34,980 bases of DNA from an uncultured Roseovarius sp. (GTDB lineage: Bacteria; Pseudomonadota; Alphaproteobacteria; Rhodobacterales; Rhodobacteraceae): the NCBI GenBank assembly GCA_934501475.1, contig CAKSUL010000018.1, forward strand, positions 1-34,980, in the 5' to 3' direction. This document shows positions 27,526 to 34,980 of the stretch, in pieces. Every line of letters starts with the position of its first letter. Position 1 is the stretch's first letter. The translations under genes and the position numbers were made by a program. The notes beneath the pieces were generated by a model. The model was not told the origin of the DNA and made no database searches. It saw only the letters and a program-made list of their open reading frames with translations.

Positions 27526-27921
27526 TCAGGCGCGCCCGGCCTCGGCGTTGACGGCCGACAGGATCAGATCGCCGAGTGTCAGCGGATCAAAGGGCTTCAC
27601 GATCACGGCGATGCCACCTGCGTCCTTCAACGCGGCGATCTCACCGTCATGCGCCCGCGCCGTCATGAAGATCGCCGGGGTGCTGGCATATTCGGGCAAC
27701 TCGCGCAGTTTGACCAACAGGGTATCCCCGGTCATTTCGGGCATCATCACATCCAGCAACAGGATATCGGCGTGATAGTCTGCGGCCACGTCCAGCGCTT
27801 CGGTCGGGCTGAGGCATTGCAGCAACTCGAAGCGGTCTGACAGCTGCAATGCAATTCTGGCTATTTCCTGAACGTCCCGATCGTCCTCGACGTGAAGTAT
27901 CTTCAATTTTTCCTGCAACAC
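27526..27921 (-). CDS. Single-domain response regulator
   Basis: 131 aa, a receiver and nothing more: ILHVEDDRDV acidic pocket (E12, D13, D14), phospho-acceptor D57 in LLLDVMMPEMTGD, threonine region IFMTARA and lysine in VIVKPFDP. It lacks an output domain, so it must act through protein contacts or as a phosphate shuttle. The frame is open to 27990 inside the kinase gene; GTG 27921 has AAGG 8 nt upstream and lies 20 nt after the kinase stop. Other candidate starts are GTG 27930 and TTG 27906. It is most likely the partner of the large kinase just upstream. Confidence 0.88.
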   Translation of the reverse strand: MLQEKLKILHVEDDRDVQEIARIALQLSDRFELLQCLSPTEALDVAADYHADILLLDVMMPEMTGDTLLVKLRELPEYASTPAIFMTARAHDGEIAALKDAGGIAVIVKPFDPLTLGDLILSAVNAEAGRA

Positions 27922-27941
27922 ATTGATCACCTTATGGTCGT

Positions 27942-30900
27942 CTACACAAAAGCGGGCGCGCGGGTATCGCTGCGCAAGGCCCACAAACATTTCTTCGCTA
28001 TCTTATCCATGCGCAGGTCTCCTTGAGCAAGGTCAAGGTCGGCAAGATCAGCGGATGAAAGCGATACTTCCCGCGAAAGGGCGATAATACGGATATCGGG
28101 GTTGCGCTGCTTGAACTTCTGCAAGGCCGCCTCGTCTTCGGGGGTAACGGTGGCCCAGTTGACGATGATCGCCTCGAAACCGCCCTGCCCGACCCGCGAA
28201 AGACCCTCGGAAACCGTGGCCACATTCTCGAGCGTGCAGGCGCGGCCAAGGGATTTGCCCAACAGGTCCGAGAATGCGGTATCAGGCTCGACATGGATGA
28301 ACCCGGCCTGCGTGATCACATCGGATGGCATCACAACCGCGCCATTTGGCAAACGCACCCGAAACACCGTGCCCGTGCCTTCGGCGCTGTCAAAGTCGAT
28401 CATGCCGCCCATGTTCTCGACCAGCGACTTGGCGATGCTCAGCCCAAGGCCGGTCCCGCCGTTCTTGCGGGTTGCAGAACTGTCCGCCTGCGAGAAGGGC
28501 TGAAAAACCTTGTCGTGATAGCTGTCGGGAATGCCTGACCCGTGATCCCTGACCTCGATCACGATGTTGTCCTTGCTCTCGGACAATGACACTTCCACCG
28601 TCTGCCCGCGGTCCGAGTATTTGACCGCATTGGACAGAAGATTGAGCAGGACCTGTTCCAGCCGTGCGGCGTCGGTCCAGTATCTGACACGGCCCTGCGG
28701 CAATGTGGTTTCAAAGCCGACACCGCCGGTGTCCGCGATCGGCGTGGCGGCGACGACGGCCTCGTTGATCACGTCGTTGATGTCGTGAAGCGCGTAGTGA
28801 AAGCGCATCTTGCGGGTCGAGACCTTTTCCAGATCCAGAAGATCGTTCAGCAGTCTTGCCAGCCGGTCAGAATTGCCCTGTGCGATGGACAAGAGGCTGC
28901 GCACATCATCCGGCAACCTGTCACTGGCGGTTCCGATGACCAGATCAACCGCGCCCTTGATCGATGTCAGCGGCGTGCGCAATTCATGGCTCATGTTGGC
29001 AAAGAATTCGCGGTTGTTCTTTTCGATCGCCTTGCGCTGGCTGATATCGACGAATTGCGCGATGAAGAAATCATTGTCCACGCCACTGCTGCGGGCGCGC
29101 GACACGCTGAGCAGCATCCACATTTCCTGACCCGATTTGTGAAAACAGCGGCCCTCGACCTTGCATATGCTGACATTTCCGTTGCGCAGATGTTCGATCG
29201 CGCGGAGCATGTCCTTCAGGTCTGCGGGGTGGATCAGGGTCTGGAAGTTGCGGCTCAAAAGTTCATCCGGCGAATAGCCGGTCAGCCGCCCCAATGCCTG
29301 ATTGACGCGGGTGAACAGGCCCGCCGCATCCAGAAGCGCAAGAGGCACGGGCGCGCTGTCCACGATATCGGCGAACTGGCTGCGGCTTTCGCGCAGTTTT
29401 TCGTTGGCGTCGTGCAATTCGGTGAAATCGGTCTGCGAACCGATCAGGCGGATCGGCTTGCCGTCGTCGTCGGTGCCTGCGACGCTGGTGTTGGATTTCA
29501 TCCAGCGCCAAATGCCCGGTGCGACCTCGATCCGGTATTCGCACTGCGAGCGGGCGGCAGTGCCGTCGATACATTCCTGATTGGACGCCAGCACAATCCC
29601 GAGATCGTCGGGGTGAATACGTTTCAGGAACTCATCCTGCGGGTTGTCGGCCATCGTCTTGCGGTCCAGCCGCAACAGGCTGACCCACGAATCCGAAACG
29701 ACCGACCTGCCGGTTGTCAGATCAATGTCATAAACGCCGATCTCGGCCGCATTCAGGGCAAGGTTCATCCGGTGTTCGGCCTCGCGCAGATGGTCGGTAA
29801 CGGCCTGTTCTTGCGTGATATCTTCAAACAGCACGATATAGCGCAGTTCGCCCAGCTTGTTGCGCCATTCATTCACCTGCGCCTTGAGACACAGGGATTT
29901 TCCCGATCTGGTCCGGCTCTTGAGGTGAATCGTGCCATTCCACGGCTCTGTCGGTATCTCCGGAATGAAATTGCACAGCACGGCACCGACAAGATCGGAT
30001 TCCTCGAATTCGAACATGTTCAGAAAGGCCGGGTTGACCGACAGGATCCGACCCGTGGAATCATGTAGTGAAATGCCGATCATCGCATTGTCGACAATCG
30101 CCCGTGTCTGATCCGCATTGGCCTTGAGTTCGCGGGTCTGGTCCTCGACTTCGCGCTCGATCTCGCGGGTGCGGCGCGCGTGGGTAAAGGTGCTGAGGCC
30201 GATCAGCACCGTAAAGGTCAGGCCAAACAACCCCAGGAAAAGCGGCAGAAGCGTGGCCTGCGATGCCGCAAAAAGCGGGGTGGCATGCCAGACAAGGGTG
30301 AAATCCTGCCCATAGAGGCGAACGATCCTGGTTTCCTGGAATCCGGGGGGCGCATCGAATGCGAGATTGCTGGAAAAGACCTGCTCTGCGGTTTCCATAT
30401 CGGTGCCGAAATAGACGGTCAGGCCAAAATCGCGCTCTTGTGCCGGGGAAAGCTCGGAAAACAGATCGGCGCTGCGAAAGGGCGCATAGGACAGCCCGGT
30501 CATGACGGCGTTCGGGTCCGCCCCCCGCCCGCTGGGCGCGCCCTCAAAGAAGGGGCGGAACATGATGAAACATGGTTCGTCGGTGTTGTATTGAACCAGG
30601 CGCGTCGGGTCCGACAGGACCGCTTCACCGCTGTCCCTCGCCTGCTCCATCGCCTTGCGCGAGCTTTCGCGAAATGACACGTCCAGCCCGATTGCCGCCT
30701 GATTCTGATCCTCGGGCGACACGTATTGGACGACAAGCGCCGCATCGCCCTCAACCGGGGGATGGATGGCAAAGCCGCGCGTCTGCAGGCTGCGCGCAAG
30801 TTGCGCATAGGTTCCGTCGCTCTTGCTGACGCTTGCGATCCAGCCAAGGCCGCCGATCTTTGGCAGTTTTCGCTCGATCTGGATCGCGGCCACATAATCG

Positions 30901-31148
30901 GCCCATTCGCGCGCCGAAATGTTCTTTGACGTATGAAAAAGGCCCGCCGCCCCGTCCAGCGCGGCCTCGATATCGTGAAGCCGCAATTTCAGCGCATCCA
31001 GGTTTTCCCCGGCGAGCGACGCAAACATCTCGCTGCTGTGGCGGGTTTGAAACCGGGTGACGGCCAGGACTGAAACCACGGTCAGGATCAAACAGGCGAA
31101 CATCATGGCAAAACGGATCGCCAGGAATGGTCTGTTCTTCGATGCCAC
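27942..31148 (-). CDS. CHASE-PAS-PAS-PAS histidine kinase with degenerate receiver
   Basis: About 1068 aa. TM1 is close to the N terminus (about 7-30), followed by an extracytoplasmic CHASE-type sensor (about 40-295), TM2 (about 310-330), a short coiled coil ([20 protein letters not shown]), three PAS domains (about 350-465, 475-600, 605-725), HisKA with [18 protein letters not shown] (H721), HATPase with [17 protein letters not shown] and [13 protein letters not shown], and a C-terminal receiver-like fold (about 950-1068). In the latter the phospho-acceptor aspartate is replaced by N997 (AIIVNWATV). The frame is open to 31406, but GTG 31148 has AGAGGG about 9-10 nt upstream and immediately precedes TM1. 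A perfect hairpin lies 23 bp upstream of the GTG. Signal unknown. Confidence 0.87.
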   Translation of the reverse strand: MASKNRPFLAIRFAMMFACLILTVVSVLAVTRFQTRHSSEMFASLAGENLDALKLRLHDIEAALDGAAGLFHTSKNISAREWADYVAAIQIERKLPKIGGLGWIASVSKSDGTYAQLARSLQTRGFAIHPPVEGDAALVVQYVSPEDQNQAAIGLDVSFRESSRKAMEQARDSGEAVLSDPTRLVQYNTDEPCFIMFRPFFEGAPSGRGADPNAVMTGLSYAPFRSADLFSELSPAQERDFGLTVYFGTDMETAEQVFSSNLAFDAPPGFQETRIVRLYGQDFTLVWHATPLFAASQATLLPLFLGLFGLTFTVLIGLSTFTHARRTREIEREVEDQTRELKANADQTRAIVDNAMIGISLHDSTGRILSVNPAFLNMFEFEESDLVGAVLCNFIPEIPTEPWNGTIHLKSRTRSGKSLCLKAQVNEWRNKLGELRYIVLFEDITQEQAVTDHLREAEHRMNLALNAAEIGVYDIDLTTGRSVVSDSWVSLLRLDRKTMADNPQDEFLKRIHPDDLGIVLASNQECIDGTAARSQCEYRIEVAPGIWRWMKSNTSVAGTDDDGKPIRLIGSQTDFTELHDANEKLRESRSQFADIVDSAPVPLALLDAAGLFTRVNQALGRLTGYSPDELLSRNFQTLIHPADLKDMLRAIEHLRNGNVSICKVEGRCFHKSGQEMWMLLSVSRARSSGVDNDFFIAQFVDISQRKAIEKNNREFFANMSHELRTPLTSIKGAVDLVIGTASDRLPDDVRSLLSIAQGNSDRLARLLNDLLDLEKVSTRKMRFHYALHDINDVINEAVVAATPIADTGGVGFETTLPQGRVRYWTDAARLEQVLLNLLSNAVKYSDRGQTVEVSLSESKDNIVIEVRDHGSGIPDSYHDKVFQPFSQADSSATRKNGGTGLGLSIAKSLVENMGGMIDFDSAEGTGTVFRVRLPNGAVVMPSDVITQAGFIHVEPDTAFSDLLGKSLGRACTLENVATVSEGLSRVGQGGFEAIIVNWATVTPEDEAALQKFKQRNPDIRIIALSREVSLSSADLADLDLAQGDLRMDKIAKKCLWALRSDTRAPAFV

Positions 31149-31170
31149 GCGTCTTACCCTCTTTAAGCGA

Positions 31171-31205
31171 TTCAGGTTCAAGCCGGGATATGGCTTGAAC
31201 CTGAA
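31171..31205. promoter_or_regulatory. Perfect 14-bp-stem hairpin upstream of the sensor kinase
   Basis: TTCAGGTTCAAGCC at 31171-31184 and GGCTTGAACCTGAA at 31192-31205, loop of 7 nt, no mismatch. It lies 23-57 bp upstream of the GTG start of the kinase. Too long and perfect for chance; it may be a repressor operator or a leader RNA hairpin close to the ribosome site. No T-run on either strand, so not a terminator. From 31206 to 31313 I see no further feature. Confidence 0.75.
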
Positions 31206-31313
31206 ATGCACAACACCCATCCGGTTTGCGGGTTTTTCAAGACGCCCTGGTGATAGGGGCCTGTCCTGACGCACCGCAAATCTCACATGCGCCGAAGACC
31301 CCCGCGGCGGCGC

Positions 31314-31338
31314 TGACGCATTCCTCACGGTGGGACAC
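31314..31338 (+). repeat. Left terminal inverted repeat
   Basis: Begins TGACGCATTCC, then TCAC, then GGTGGGACAC. The first 11 and last 10 bases are identical to the inverse of 34954-34978; only the four middle bases differ. Confidence 0.88.
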
Positions 31339-31453
31339 AGATATTTGATAATTGTGGATCTGTGTGAAACTGGAATATGGCCGCTATCCAGAAGGGTGGC
31401 GGCCATATTTTGTATGACGGTTTATTTCAGGCGCTACATCTGGCTTTATGTAG
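31335..31453. repeat. Left subterminal hairpin cluster
   Basis: Three inverted repeats in a row: ACACAGAT (31335-31342) with ATCTGTGT (31358-31365); AATATGGCCGC (31374-31384) with GCGGCCATATT (31399-31409), perfect 11 bp; CTACAT (31434-31439) with ATGTAG (31448-31453). From here to 31650 I see no gene. Candidate transposase-binding sites or protection against read-through from outside. Confidence 0.65.
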
Positions 31454-31650
31454 GGCGTCTCAACTGCTTTCGCGCTTTAATGCCTTCTCGAAATCAGAAT
31501 CACAAGTCCGACGGAAGCGGCTTCTTGTGCAAATTTCGAACTACTTACACGGCCTTACTTGATTATCGCCGTTAATAACCCTCTTGATTTTGAGAGCTGA
31601 CCAAGTGGCACCATTTCCTTCTTATACTTCATCGAAACAGGTGCTCAAAA

Positions 31651-32145
31651 ATGAAATTTGTCAAAAACCTCTTTATTGCTATCGGCGTCATTCTGTCAGT
31701 TCTATTGGTTATCGGAATTATGGTCCCGGACCCTCAGTCTCAAAGAGGACAGATTACCTCTTCTGGTTCAACGAGTAACAACCAGGACTCTTCTTGTCAG
31801 CATCCAGCGACACCCCCGCCTGGCTCATTCGGAAAATCAGATATCGCTGCCATTGCAGAGGCTTCCAGAGGAAATGAGGCGCGCTTCGACCGCGACTACA
31901 AGTCTCGCACCTTCTATGATTGCATGCATTTCGACGGACTTGAGCGGGAAATTATCGGAGCTGGGTGGCGCCTTCGACTGAAGGCTTCATCGCGATCCTG
32001 GATGGCCGACGCTGTCTGCTTAATCGAAGATAGCACAGCACGGACTCTCGTGGATTTGAATGAGGGAGAGATGATCCATATTCAAGGAACTATCCAAACG
32101 ACATCAATTGGGACCTTGCAGCTCAAGAGCTGCCGCATCAACTAA
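31651..32145 (+). CDS. Membrane-anchored hypothetical protein, possible OB fold (element cargo)
   Basis: 164 aa, not recognised with certainty. Residues 5-25 form one hydrophobic helix (signal anchor; no lipobox cysteine). A Ser/Asn/Gln-rich linker follows (about 28-55). The C-terminal part (about 60-164) has the pattern of short beta strands seen in tRNA_anti-like/OB-fold secreted proteins: GAGWRLRLKA, ADAVCLIED, EGEMIHIQGTIQ, GTLQLKSCRI; cysteines 50, 90, 122 and 161 could pair in the periplasm. AT-richer than the host. It is the only other gene in the element, so either cargo or a mobility helper. Confidence 0.6.
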   Translation: MKFVKNLFIAIGVILSVLLVIGIMVPDPQSQRGQITSSGSTSNNQDSSCQHPATPPPGSFGKSDIAAIAEASRGNEARFDRDYKSRTFYDCMHFDGLEREIIGAGWRLRLKASSRSWMADAVCLIEDSTARTLVDLNEGEMIHIQGTIQTTSIGTLQLKSCRIN

Positions 32146-32171
32146 TTGATATCGATCGGGCATCAGTTCAT

Positions 32172-32202
32172 GGCTACGCCTGTGAGGGCGTAGCCGATTT
32201 TT
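32172..32202. terminator. Bidirectional terminator between the two element genes
   Basis: GGCTACGCC at 32172-32180 and GGCGTAGCC at 32187-32195 form a perfect 9-bp stem, followed on the plus strand by GATTTTTC. The stop codon of the minus-strand 815-aa gene (32174-32176) lies inside the stem. Confidence 0.82.
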
Positions 32203-34621
32203 CTTGCGGCTCTAAGTCAGGCAATTTGGGCGCATGATCTGGCCCCGTGTTTTTCCGCGATCTTTCAAACCGGGCACCGAACTTCGTGCCCATGTAAAGC
32301 CACGGTCGATACAGAACACGGTAGATGTCGGGTGGATCTCGTGATCCGTCTTTTCTCTTGGTGTAGGCGTCCATACCGTGACGCATCGCGGGGGTCAGTT
32401 TCGCGGGCACCCGTCGGGCCCTGGGAGGTAGTTCCACCACCTCGTCCGTGCCGGGGATCCGCAGGGATCGCGACATCAGCTTCGGTGGGTCGATCAGGTC
32501 GTCTATTTCCTCGTAAGGGCAAGTATATCGCCGAGCTTCGAAGAAGTTGTAATGAACCCGGTAGATATTCAGGAGTGAGACCAGTGTCTTGGGGTTGAAG
32601 ATTGCTCCCTGAATGTAAGATCCGCCGATCCGCGCCCCGCCGCTGCCAGCCCTATCCGCCACGCTGATGCGCTCACGAAGCGAGTTCATGAAGGTGCTGA
32701 CGGGTTGTAGCGTAGCTTTGTAGATCCAAGGCGCAATTTCTTGGCGCAGATCTGGCGAGAGGGTCGCTTGATTGAACGACAAGCGTTTCAAGGTTTGCCG
32801 CAAGGGGCTTGGAACAATCGGGAATCCGACGACTTTGCCGATCTCGCCACTCGCCTCGGTTGGCGACCTTACCCACAAGGAGGGAAAGGTGCCGGACTGA
32901 TAATTTGATATCTGGAAGTGCGACGCCGTTCCACGCACGGCAGCCTTTAAGCCGTCGGCAATGAAAGCTTCGGTGATTGTTTGCGGATCGGTCTCATAAT
33001 CGAAGCGCCCAGAGAACATGCCATCATTGTAGAATTGCTTGCGGTCTTGGCGGTAGCTATTCATCTTTCGCAGCTTTTCCGGTTTTGTCGCCTTTTTATT
33101 GAACGATATCGCCAGCCAGGCGAAGCGGTTCTCGCGGATTTCCTTGCCGAAGATGTGCGGCAATAGCGGCGGCAGGGTTGCCTCCTGCTCCGTTGTAAGA
33201 ACAATCGACCCTTCGGGCAGCATTTCTTTCAAAAGGATAAAATGAGCGCCTTTCGTGTAAGTATCCCGGGTGGTCATTCCCTTGAATGATCCCCGATCGT
33301 CGGTATCGTCGATTGTAAAACCGAACCAGCCCTCGGAAATCTCCCTGATTCTGGTGATCATATCGTTCGTGCGATTTATGATGTCGGTGCGCGCGTCCTG
33401 CTGATCCTTGTTTTTCTTTGGCATCCGTCGCTTTGCGCGCGCCTGAAAGGCACGGATTTCATTGACGCAAGCCGCGAAGAAATGGCGTTCGTGGAATCGG
33501 CCGGTTGGCCGCTGCCAAGAGAACTTCGGAGCAGAGCCAACATTGCTTCCGGGGTAATGCTGGGCGAGGTTCTGTGGTTGCCCCTGATCGTCGAGATAGG
33601 TGGTGTTGAACAGATCGAGCGGCGTTGCCCGTGGATCGAAATCGACATCCATCCGATACACATAGCCACTGTGCGCATCTGCAGTGACGGCGCAGTTCAA
33701 TTGGGTGTTGCGCCGGTCGGTTGCCGTCTCCCAATTCACCGTTAGGACCATATCGTCATGGCTCAGGTGATGTTCGACCGCCTTGCCGCTTTTCTCGACC
33801 TTCTCTTTCCAGCGACGCAGCATTTCCCTCTCATAGGCGAGATAGACCTCTTCCAGCCAGGCGATCCGGTCGTAGATCCTCGACATGCCGATGGTCTTGC
33901 CGTTGGCGGCAATTCTGACCGACCTCTGAATATCGGCAATGCCTTCGCTGTTCAGCAGCGCTCCAAGAATGCGGAGATTGTCTGATGTGTTCTTTTGACC
34001 AGCGTGTGGCAGAGAAATCGCAAACCGAGCACCCTTCTTGCCCTTGCAAGGCTTGTGGAGCACCCTGATCGACTTCGGCGCAGCATTTCTCTTCGTAGGT
34101 TTGCCGGTGCGATCCTTGGTGCGCTCATGGATGCCATTCAGGACGAACTGGTCGGTATCGGCCAGAAGATGTGTGCCACACGCGCCGCATGCCGGTCCGT
34201 CTAACACGCCGTTGTAGTTCCGAAGTCGCGCCACCTCTTCTTCGAGATGATCCGGAGAGAGGATCGAAAACCCTGACTTGCAGAAAGAGCCATCCCTCGT
34301 CTGTCCGAGACATCGGACGGTCCGCTGGTCCGACCATTCATGTGGATTGCCGCTGTATGCGAATGCCGTCGATACACGGCGGTGCTTCTTCTTTGTGCCG
34401 GACAGCTTGTAGGCACCGGGGCCATTCATCTCGAACAGCTTGAGCTGTTCAGCAATGAGCTCTGGACGCTCTTTTCCCCATTTCTCTCGCCGAAAAGCAC
34501 GATCGGTCATTGGCTGCCCGAAGTTCGAACAGTCCGGATTACCGCAAGTGTTGAGATGATGTTCCCCCGTGCCCGGATAGAGCTGCGAGAGTTTGAAGTT
34601 GAATGTTGCCAAGCCTGCCAT
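32174..34621 (-). CDS. Large cysteine-pair protein, candidate transposase of the element
   Basis: 815 aa, cytoplasmic, not matched with certainty to a family. N-terminal part: LNTCGNPDCSNFG (C26, C31), VRCLGQTRDGSFC (C104, C114) and PACGACG (C145, C148) look like zinc-ribbon knuckles; CxNPxCxNFG recalls the start of IS1-type and related transposases. A coiled, basic helix (about 255-285) follows. The middle (about 290-330) has LTVNWETATDRRNTQLNCAV and TADAHSGYVYRMDVDFDP, a beta-rich run with acidic residues as in RNase H-fold transposases; a second acidic segment is near LTTEQEATLPPLLPHIFG, and a C-terminal SLLNIYRVHYNFFEARRY recalls the end of DDE cores. Start ATG 34621 has GAGG 6-7 nt upstream. 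The catalytic triad is not proven. Confidence 0.65.
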   Translation of the reverse strand: MAGLATFNFKLSQLYPGTGEHHLNTCGNPDCSNFGQPMTDRAFRREKWGKERPELIAEQLKLFEMNGPGAYKLSGTKKKHRRVSTAFAYSGNPHEWSDQRTVRCLGQTRDGSFCKSGFSILSPDHLEEEVARLRNYNGVLDGPACGACGTHLLADTDQFVLNGIHERTKDRTGKPTKRNAAPKSIRVLHKPCKGKKGARFAISLPHAGQKNTSDNLRILGALLNSEGIADIQRSVRIAANGKTIGMSRIYDRIAWLEEVYLAYEREMLRRWKEKVEKSGKAVEHHLSHDDMVLTVNWETATDRRNTQLNCAVTADAHSGYVYRMDVDFDPRATPLDLFNTTYLDDQGQPQNLAQHYPGSNVGSAPKFSWQRPTGRFHERHFFAACVNEIRAFQARAKRRMPKKNKDQQDARTDIINRTNDMITRIREISEGWFGFTIDDTDDRGSFKGMTTRDTYTKGAHFILLKEMLPEGSIVLTTEQEATLPPLLPHIFGKEIRENRFAWLAISFNKKATKPEKLRKMNSYRQDRKQFYNDGMFSGRFDYETDPQTITEAFIADGLKAAVRGTASHFQISNYQSGTFPSLWVRSPTEASGEIGKVVGFPIVPSPLRQTLKRLSFNQATLSPDLRQEIAPWIYKATLQPVSTFMNSLRERISVADRAGSGGARIGGSYIQGAIFNPKTLVSLLNIYRVHYNFFEARRYTCPYEEIDDLIDPPKLMSRSLRIPGTDEVVELPPRARRVPAKLTPAMRHGMDAYTKRKDGSRDPPDIYRVLYRPWLYMGTKFGARFERSRKNTGPDHAPKLPDLEPQEKSATPSQA

Positions 34622-34827
34622 CGGAACCTCGGATCATTGCGGTTCCGCCTAAAGTCGTTTTCACGAACAGTAAGCAGAAAACCCGCACGGAGTGGAGTCG
34701 AAACGGAAGAAATTTCCGCAACTTCCGCTTTCGTGCGAAGGTCAGGCTTGTGGTAGAAGAGTATTGGCTGTATCTTCAAAAACAGAAGGAAAATGCTACG
34801 AAATGCAAACTTTCTTTCTGACCCCGA

Positions 34828-34941
34828 GGACGCAAATTGCCTCCGAGAAAATTTTCTCGGGCAAGGCGTCCCTTTAGCGCCTTACGGCGCGCTGAATTCA
34901 CCTATAAATAACAATAACCTGCCGCGCATCGCGCGACAGGT
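34828..34941. repeat. Right subterminal hairpin cluster
   Basis: An 18-bp perfect palindrome, CCGAGAAAATTTTCTCGG (34843-34860), is extended outwards by TTGC/GCAA and GGACGC/GCGTCC to span 34828-34871. Then GCGCC-TTAC-GGCGC (about 34877-34890), and ACCTGCCGCGC (34917-34927) with GCGCGACAGGT (34931-34941), one mismatch. Between the 815-aa gene start (34621) and 34828 I see no gene; the promoter of that gene probably lies there. Confidence 0.7.
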
Positions 34942-34953
34942 CTTGAGCTTGTC

Positions 34954-34978
34954 GTGTCCCACCACACGGAATGCGTCA
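34954..34978 (-). repeat. Right terminal inverted repeat
   Basis: Read inward on the minus strand it begins TGACGCATTCC, then GTGT, then GGTGGGACAC, matching the left end at 21 of 25 positions. Only two bases (CG) follow before the window ends. Confidence 0.88.
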
Positions 34979-34980
34979 CG

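Larger units (their letters stand above)
31314..34978. mobile_element. Putative transposable element, 3665 bp, with 25-bp terminal inverted repeats
   Basis: The segment is bounded by imperfect 25-bp inverted repeats (21 of 25 identical) and is visibly AT-richer than the flanking host DNA. It holds two convergent genes: an 815-aa protein with N-terminal cysteine pairs (candidate transposase) and a 164-aa membrane-anchored protein (cargo), with a shared terminator between them. Hairpins are clustered in the last 50-140 bp inside each end. The target-site duplication cannot be checked because only CG remains to the right. I cannot name the family; the large single protein does not look like an ordinary DDE insertion-sequence transposase. 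Confidence 0.75.

Noticed and set aside
28785..30068. Open frame of 427 codons antisense to the large sensor kinase
   Set aside because: No motif, His/Gln/Asp-rich shadow composition; the kinase domains read clearly on the minus strand.
31171..31205. Terminator reading of the perfect hairpin before the kinase
   Set aside because: No T-run follows on either strand and it lies upstream, not downstream, of a gene.
31149..31406. N-terminal extension of the sensor kinase by up to 86 residues
   Set aside because: It would run through the left terminal repeat of the element and the perfect hairpin; GTG 31148 has a good ribosome site and directly precedes TM1.
31330..31575. Plus-strand ORF of 81 codons at the left end of the element
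   Set aside because: It starts within the terminal repeat, covers the hairpin cluster and has no ribosome site or motif.
34340..34877. Plus-strand ORFs over and beyond the start of the 815-aa gene
   Set aside because: Overlap the well-supported minus-strand gene, biased composition, no motif or ribosome site.

Overview
The window is a GC-rich chromosome segment from an alphaproteobacterium, most likely a member of the Rhodobacteraceae (Roseobacter-like). The evidence is the divergent phyR / nepR-ecfG general stress module, the chvI-chvG-hprK-rapZ-EIIA(Man)-HPr string, a CP4-like AroA, and a hydantoinase-type pyrimidine cluster with an NMT1-like transporter. I see no rRNA, tRNA or CRISPR array.

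Layout. 1-6777: a Dps ferritin-like protein, then the general stress response core (PhyR on the minus strand; NepR, the EcfG sigma factor and a HisKA_2 sensor kinase on the plus strand), a phospholipase D-family protein and a convergent AI-2E/PerM-type membrane protein. PhyR and nepR-ecfG are driven by two overlapping, mirror-image EcfG promoters. 6894-14889: a TetR/RutR-like regulator facing a pyrimidine-ring degradation operon (amidohydrolase, an AT-richer HEPN-like ORF, dihydropyrimidinase, ABC transporter), with a perfect palindromic operator candidate in the divergent promoter region. 15089-16687: ATP-dependent PEP carboxykinase. 17103-21670: ChvI/ChvG two-component system followed by short HprK, RapZ, EIIA(Man) and HPr, a regulatory phosphotransfer cluster without sugar permease. 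21698-24080: a PlsC-type acyltransferase and EPSP synthase. 24100-27381: a polar amino-acid type ABC transporter on the minus strand. 27526-31148: a single-receiver response regulator and a large CHASE/PAS histidine kinase with a degenerate C-terminal receiver.

31314-34978 is the accessory part. Two imperfect 25-bp terminal inverted repeats (21 of 25 identical) bound a 3665-bp segment that is AT-richer than the host. It holds an 815-aa protein with N-terminal cysteine pairs (candidate transposase), a small membrane-anchored cargo protein, a shared terminator, and clusters of hairpins just inside both ends. It sits 165 bp upstream of the sensor kinase start and looks like an intact, possibly undescribed transposable element; its right end falls 2 bp from the window edge.

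The most interesting items are this element, the HEPN-like gene wedged seamlessly into the pyrimidine operon, the mirror-image stress promoter, and a perfect 14-bp-stem hairpin in front of the large sensor kinase. All functional assignments come from reading motifs; no database search was run.
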